A DNA stretch of 64,000 nt from Alphaproteobacteria bacterium (GTDB lineage Bacteria; Pseudomonadota; Alphaproteobacteria; Rhodobacterales; Rhodobacteraceae). The notes under the pieces are model-generated. The model saw only the letters and a program-made list of their open reading frames with translations. It ran no database searches and was not told where the DNA came from. Positions 61,146 to 64,000 of the stretch are shown piece by piece; within the stretch, counting starts at the first letter, position 1; each line of letters opens with the position of its first letter. The translations under genes were made by a program, and so were the position numbers. The stretch covers positions 62,001-126,000 of the forward strand of contig JAUHWT010000015.1 of NCBI GenBank assembly GCA_030427145.1, in the 5' to 3' direction.

Positions 61146-62452
61146 TGGCATCCGTGACGCAATATGCCGGCGACGGTCGGCACACGACAAGTTACTACGC
61201 GGCCTCGGCCAACCGCACTGAACTGCGTGACCCGCTCAGGGGCAGTCAGGAATTTGACGTTTGCGTCGTGGGGGCCGGGTTCTCCGGCATTTCGACGGCG
61301 CTGCATCTGGCCGAAAAAGGCCACAATGTGGCCGTGGTCGAGGGCGCGCGTATCGGCTGGGGCGCGTCGGGCCGGAACGGCGGACAGATCGTCAATGGCC
61401 TGAACGCGTCGCTTCAGACCATTCGGCGCAGATACGGGCAGGACACGGCATCCTTCGTGGCCGGAATGGTCATGGAGGGTGGTGACATCATCCGGGAACG
61501 GGTGGCGACCTATGACATCAAGTGCGACCTGAAGCCGACAAACGTTTTCACGGCCGTCACTTCGGCCCACATGCGCGAGCTGGAGGAACGGCTGGCTCTC
61601 TGGCGCGGATACGGCATCGAGACGCAGGAGATGATCGGAAAGGACCGGATCCGGGATTATGTCGGAACGGATTTCTATGCCGGTGGCATGATCGACCACG
61701 CCGGCGGGCACATGCATCCGCTGAACCTCGTTCTTGGTGAGGCGGATGCGTTTGAATCGCAGGGGGGCACGATCTTTGAGATGTCGATGGTGGAGTCCGT
61801 CGAGCTTGACGGCGCACGGCCCCGGATCACCACGAAGGAAGGCTCCATCACCTGCCGCACGCTGGTTCTGTGTGGCAACGCCTATTTGGGCCATGTTGTT
61901 CGTGAACTGGAACCACGGGTGATGCCGGTATCCACCCAGGTCATGGCGACGGAGCCCCTGGGCGAGGACGTGGCGGCAAGGCTGCTGCCCACGGATACCT
62001 GCATTGAGGATATCCGTTACATTCTCGACTACTACCGGCTTTCCGCGGACAAGCGGCTGCTTTTTGGCGGCGGCACGGTCTACGGGGGGGCGGACCCTGC
62101 GGATATCGAATCCAAGCTGCGCAAAAACATGGACAGGGTGTTCCCGGAACTGGCTTCCGTGAAAATCGAATATGCCTGGAGCGGGAACTTCGCGCTGTCC
62201 TTCAGCCGTGTGCCTCAGATGGGGCGTCTGAATGACAACGTCTATTTTGCCCATGGCTATTCCGGGCATGGCGTGACGGGGTCGCATACCTTCGGGCGTA
62301 TTCTGGCGGAGGCCATCAATGGTGACCGCAGCCGGTTCGACGTGTTCGAGAAAGTGCCGTGGATACCGTTCCCTGGCGGACGCATGTTCCGGGTTCCTTA
62401 TTCCGTAGTCGGGTCCTGGTATTACGGACTGCGCGACAGGCTGGGGATCTGA
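61145..62452 (+). CDS. FAD-dependent oxidoreductase (PuuB-like), copy 2
   Basis: A 435-residue DAO-family protein: VCVVGAGFSGISTALHLA (FAD), WGASGRNGGQIVNG, GGHMHPLNLVLG, and FAHGYSGHGVTGSH. It is coupled to ligase copy 2 (TGATG overlap), giving a second synthetase-oxidase pair. The start is ATG 61145; a TTG one codon upstream is also in frame. It precedes the agmatinase gene by only 1 bp. Confidence 0.87.
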   Translation: MASVTQYAGDGRHTTSYYAASANRTELRDPLRGSQEFDVCVVGAGFSGISTALHLAEKGHNVAVVEGARIGWGASGRNGGQIVNGLNASLQTIRRRYGQDTASFVAGMVMEGGDIIRERVATYDIKCDLKPTNVFTAVTSAHMRELEERLALWRGYGIETQEMIGKDRIRDYVGTDFYAGGMIDHAGGHMHPLNLVLGEADAFESQGGTIFEMSMVESVELDGARPRITTKEGSITCRTLVLCGNAYLGHVVRELEPRVMPVSTQVMATEPLGEDVAARLLPTDTCIEDIRYILDYYRLSADKRLLFGGGTVYGGADPADIESKLRKNMDRVFPELASVKIEYAWSGNFALSFSRVPQMGRLNDNVYFAHGYSGHGVTGSHTFGRILAEAINGDRSRFDVFEKVPWIPFPGGRMFRVPYSVVGSWYYGLRDRLGI

Positions 62453-62453
62453 G

Positions 62454-63422
62454 ATGAGCCGATATGGAGATCAGGCCTTTCGCAAGACGGAGGCCAAGGG
62501 CCGCTGGCCGGAAATGACCTATGGCGGGGCGCTGAGCTTTTTGCGGCGGCCCTATTGCCGTGATCTGGATGGTATCGACGTGGCCGTCATGGGCATTCCG
62601 TTCGACAATGCGGTGACCTTCCGTCCGGGCTGCAGGCTGGGGCCGCAGGCCATTCGGGCGGCGTCGGTGCAGCTTGCTGAACTGCATGCGTTCCCGTGGG
62701 GGTTCGATCCGTTTGAGACCCTGAGCGTCGTCGATTTTGGGGACGTGTATCTCGACCCGCATCATCCGGAGAGCGTTGCCCCGGCGATTGAGGCGCAGGC
62801 GGCTGACATTATTGCGGGTGGCACGAAACTCCTTAGCCTCGGCGGCGATCATTCGGTGGCCTATCCGCTTCTGAAGGCTCATGCCGAGCGGCACGGTCCG
62901 GTATCTCTGATCCAGTTCGACGCGCATTGCGACACGTGGGAGGATGACGGCACATGCACCAATCACGGCACGATGTTTGCCCGTGCGGTGGCCGAGGGCA
63001 TCGTCGATGTGAAGCGGTCCACGCAGGTGGGTTTGCGGACTTTTAACGCCACCGATGCGGGGTTTGAAATACTCTCCAGTCCCTGGATTCACCGCAACGG
63101 AATTGATGCGGCCATTGATGTGGCCCGTGCCCGCGCGGGCGACGCGCCGGTGTATCTGAGCCTCGACGTGGACGGAATGGATCCCGCGTTTGCCCCTGGA
63201 ACCGGAACCCCGGTGCCGGGCGGTCTGGCTTCGTGGCAGGCGCTTGAGTTTGTACGGGGGTTAACCCCGCTCAACCTGATCGGCATGGACGTGGTAGAGG
63301 TCTCGCCGCCGTTCGACCATGCCGAGATCACGGCGCTTGCGGCGGCCCACCTGGCTCATGACTGGCTCTGCGTTCTGGCCGAGAAGGCCGGAGCGGAGCG
63401 GGTTTCGGTCGGACGGCTCTGA
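62454..63422 (+). CDS. speB: Agmatinase/ureohydrolase-family enzyme
   Basis: A 322-residue ureohydrolase with the manganese motifs GGDHSVAYP, DAHCDTW and SLDVDGMDPAFAPGTGTPVPGG, all intact. It hydrolyses a guanidino compound: agmatine to putrescine and urea is the most likely, with guanidinobutyrate or guanidinopropionate as alternatives. Its place after two synthetase-oxidase pairs fits feeding putrescine into them. It ends 4 bp from the convergent ornithine cyclodeaminase gene. Confidence 0.88.
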   Translation: MSRYGDQAFRKTEAKGRWPEMTYGGALSFLRRPYCRDLDGIDVAVMGIPFDNAVTFRPGCRLGPQAIRAASVQLAELHAFPWGFDPFETLSVVDFGDVYLDPHHPESVAPAIEAQAADIIAGGTKLLSLGGDHSVAYPLLKAHAERHGPVSLIQFDAHCDTWEDDGTCTNHGTMFARAVAEGIVDVKRSTQVGLRTFNATDAGFEILSSPWIHRNGIDAAIDVARARAGDAPVYLSLDVDGMDPAFAPGTGTPVPGGLASWQALEFVRGLTPLNLIGMDVVEVSPPFDHAEITALAAAHLAHDWLCVLAEKAGAERVSVGRL

Positions 63423-63426
63423 GCGA

Positions 63427-64000
63427 TTAGCGGTCCCGGTATTTTTGCCAGGCAAGCGCGGCCAGGGCTAGGTCGCCAATTGCTAGGCCACGAAACAGAA
63501 ACGCGGTGCGCTGGTCGTCGTCCAGACGTCCGGCGAGTTTGCCCGACACCAGGCCATGGAGGTCGCCGTTCACGTCCCGCGGATCGGCGAGGGGTTTGGG
63601 CAGGCTCGCCTCCTGTTCCAGATCGTCGACGGCCAGAAGATCAAGGCTTCCGAAACTCTCCCGGTGCCAGGGCGCGCCCAGGTCCGCCATTATGGCACAG
63701 GCGCCGGGGCGAAGGTGGTTCGCATCGAGAAACGGCTTGCTCACGGCGGTATGTGTTATGGAGGTCACCACAATGTCCGCGTTCCGGACCGCATCCTGTG
63801 GGGTGTCACAGATCTCCGACGTCAGACCACGCGCCTCCGCCGTTTCGCGGAGCAAATCGATATTGGTCTGACCGCGTCCTGAAATGAGAATGTGCTTCAG
63901 CGGAAAGAGGTCGCCCATTGCATCAAGATGGCTGCGGGCCTGGACCCCGGTGCCCACGAAGCTGATGGTTTGGGAGTCCTTTCGCGCAAGATACCCGGCC
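63427..64000 (-). CDS. Ornithine cyclodeaminase/mu-crystallin family protein, C-terminal part (partial)
   Basis: About 190 residues are seen. The frame is open to the window edge, with the Rossmann motif SFVGTGVQARSHLDAM, ILISGRGQTNIDLL, and DIVVTSITHTAVSKPFL. The family turns ornithine to proline or reduces imino acids such as pyrroline-2-carboxylate. The context suggests a role in amino-acid or polyamine metabolism. It is convergent with speB and the N-terminus lies outside the window. Confidence 0.85.
   Translation of the reverse strand, partial: AGYLARKDSQTISFVGTGVQARSHLDAMGDLFPLKHILISGRGQTNIDLLRETAEARGLTSEICDTPQDAVRNADIVVTSITHTAVSKPFLDANHLRPGACAIMADLGAPWHRESFGSLDLLAVDDLEQEASLPKPLADPRDVNGDLHGLVSGKLAGRLDDDQRTAFLFRGLAIGDLALAALAWQKYRDR

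Noticed and set aside
1-64000. CRISPR arrays, tRNA/rRNA genes, transposases or integrases
   Set aside because: None recognised on either strand; no regular spacer-repeat pattern or transposase motif (DDE, tyrosine recombinase) was seen.

Overview
The window looks like a large plasmid or chromid of a marine alphaproteobacterium of the Rhodobacterales (Roseobacter group). The grounds are: high GC; a 2,3-dihydroxypropane-1-sulfonate (DHPS) operon of Roseobacter type; a RepB/Rep_3-type replication module with its own parAB pair; a CcsR/'cuckoo'-type small RNA with CCUCCUCCC hairpin loops; and a CtrA-type TTAA-N7-TTAA site before a c-di-GMP gene. No rRNA, tRNA, CRISPR array or insertion sequence was recognised. 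All assignments come from reading the sequence; no database search was possible.

Layout. 1-2.2 kb: end of a tripartite tricarboxylate transporter operon (TctC end, TctB, TctA). 2.2-4.5 kb: the small RNA, an HWE sensor kinase and a Crp/Fnr-type regulator. 4.6-6.5 kb: a divergent SDR / D-2-hydroxyacid dehydrogenase pair. 6.6-7.25 kb: a VapBC-like toxin-antitoxin pair with a palindromic operator. 7.3-13.7 kb: a compact minus-strand DHPS operon (hpsN, SDR, zinc dehydrogenase, comD, comE, slcD-like) facing its own LacI-type regulator across a perfect palindrome. 14.0-15.5 kb: TetR regulator plus SDR with a 22-bp perfect palindrome. 15.5-20.2 kb: probable sugar-acid catabolism (GntR, DHDPS-type aldolase, FMN hydroxyacid oxidase, IlvD/Edd dehydratase). 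20.4-32.8 kb: a sugar or polyol locus (ABC transporter, PfkB kinase, class I aldolase, xylulose-reductase-like SDR, sugar epimerase, Gfo/Idh dehydrogenase, esterase) with DeoR and LacI regulators and two distinct sets of operator-like repeats.

33.0-37.9 kb: a CapA-like phosphatase, then parB-parA and a divergent Rep_3 initiator with 22-bp-spaced iterons between them: the replication and partition backbone. 38.0-41.1 kb: a large hybrid histidine kinase. 41.5-49.6 kb: a surface-glycan cluster with three sulfotransferase-like P-loop proteins, a giant FkbM methyltransferase/coiled-coil/GT2/GT4 fusion and a GT2 enzyme. 49.6-52.0 kb: a membrane GGDEF-EAL protein. 52.3-64.0 kb: polyamine uptake (PotFGHI type) and catabolism (two glutamine-synthetase-like/FAD-oxidase pairs, an agmatinase-family enzyme and the end of an ornithine cyclodeaminase), with a GntR regulator.

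Together the genes suggest an accessory replicon specialised in taking up and degrading labile phytoplankton-derived compounds (a C3 sulfonate, sugars, sugar acids, polyamines), coupled to surface glycan production and c-di-GMP signalling. Sampled base counts also suggest that the strand skew changes sign near 7 kb rather than at the iteron origin near 36.6 kb.
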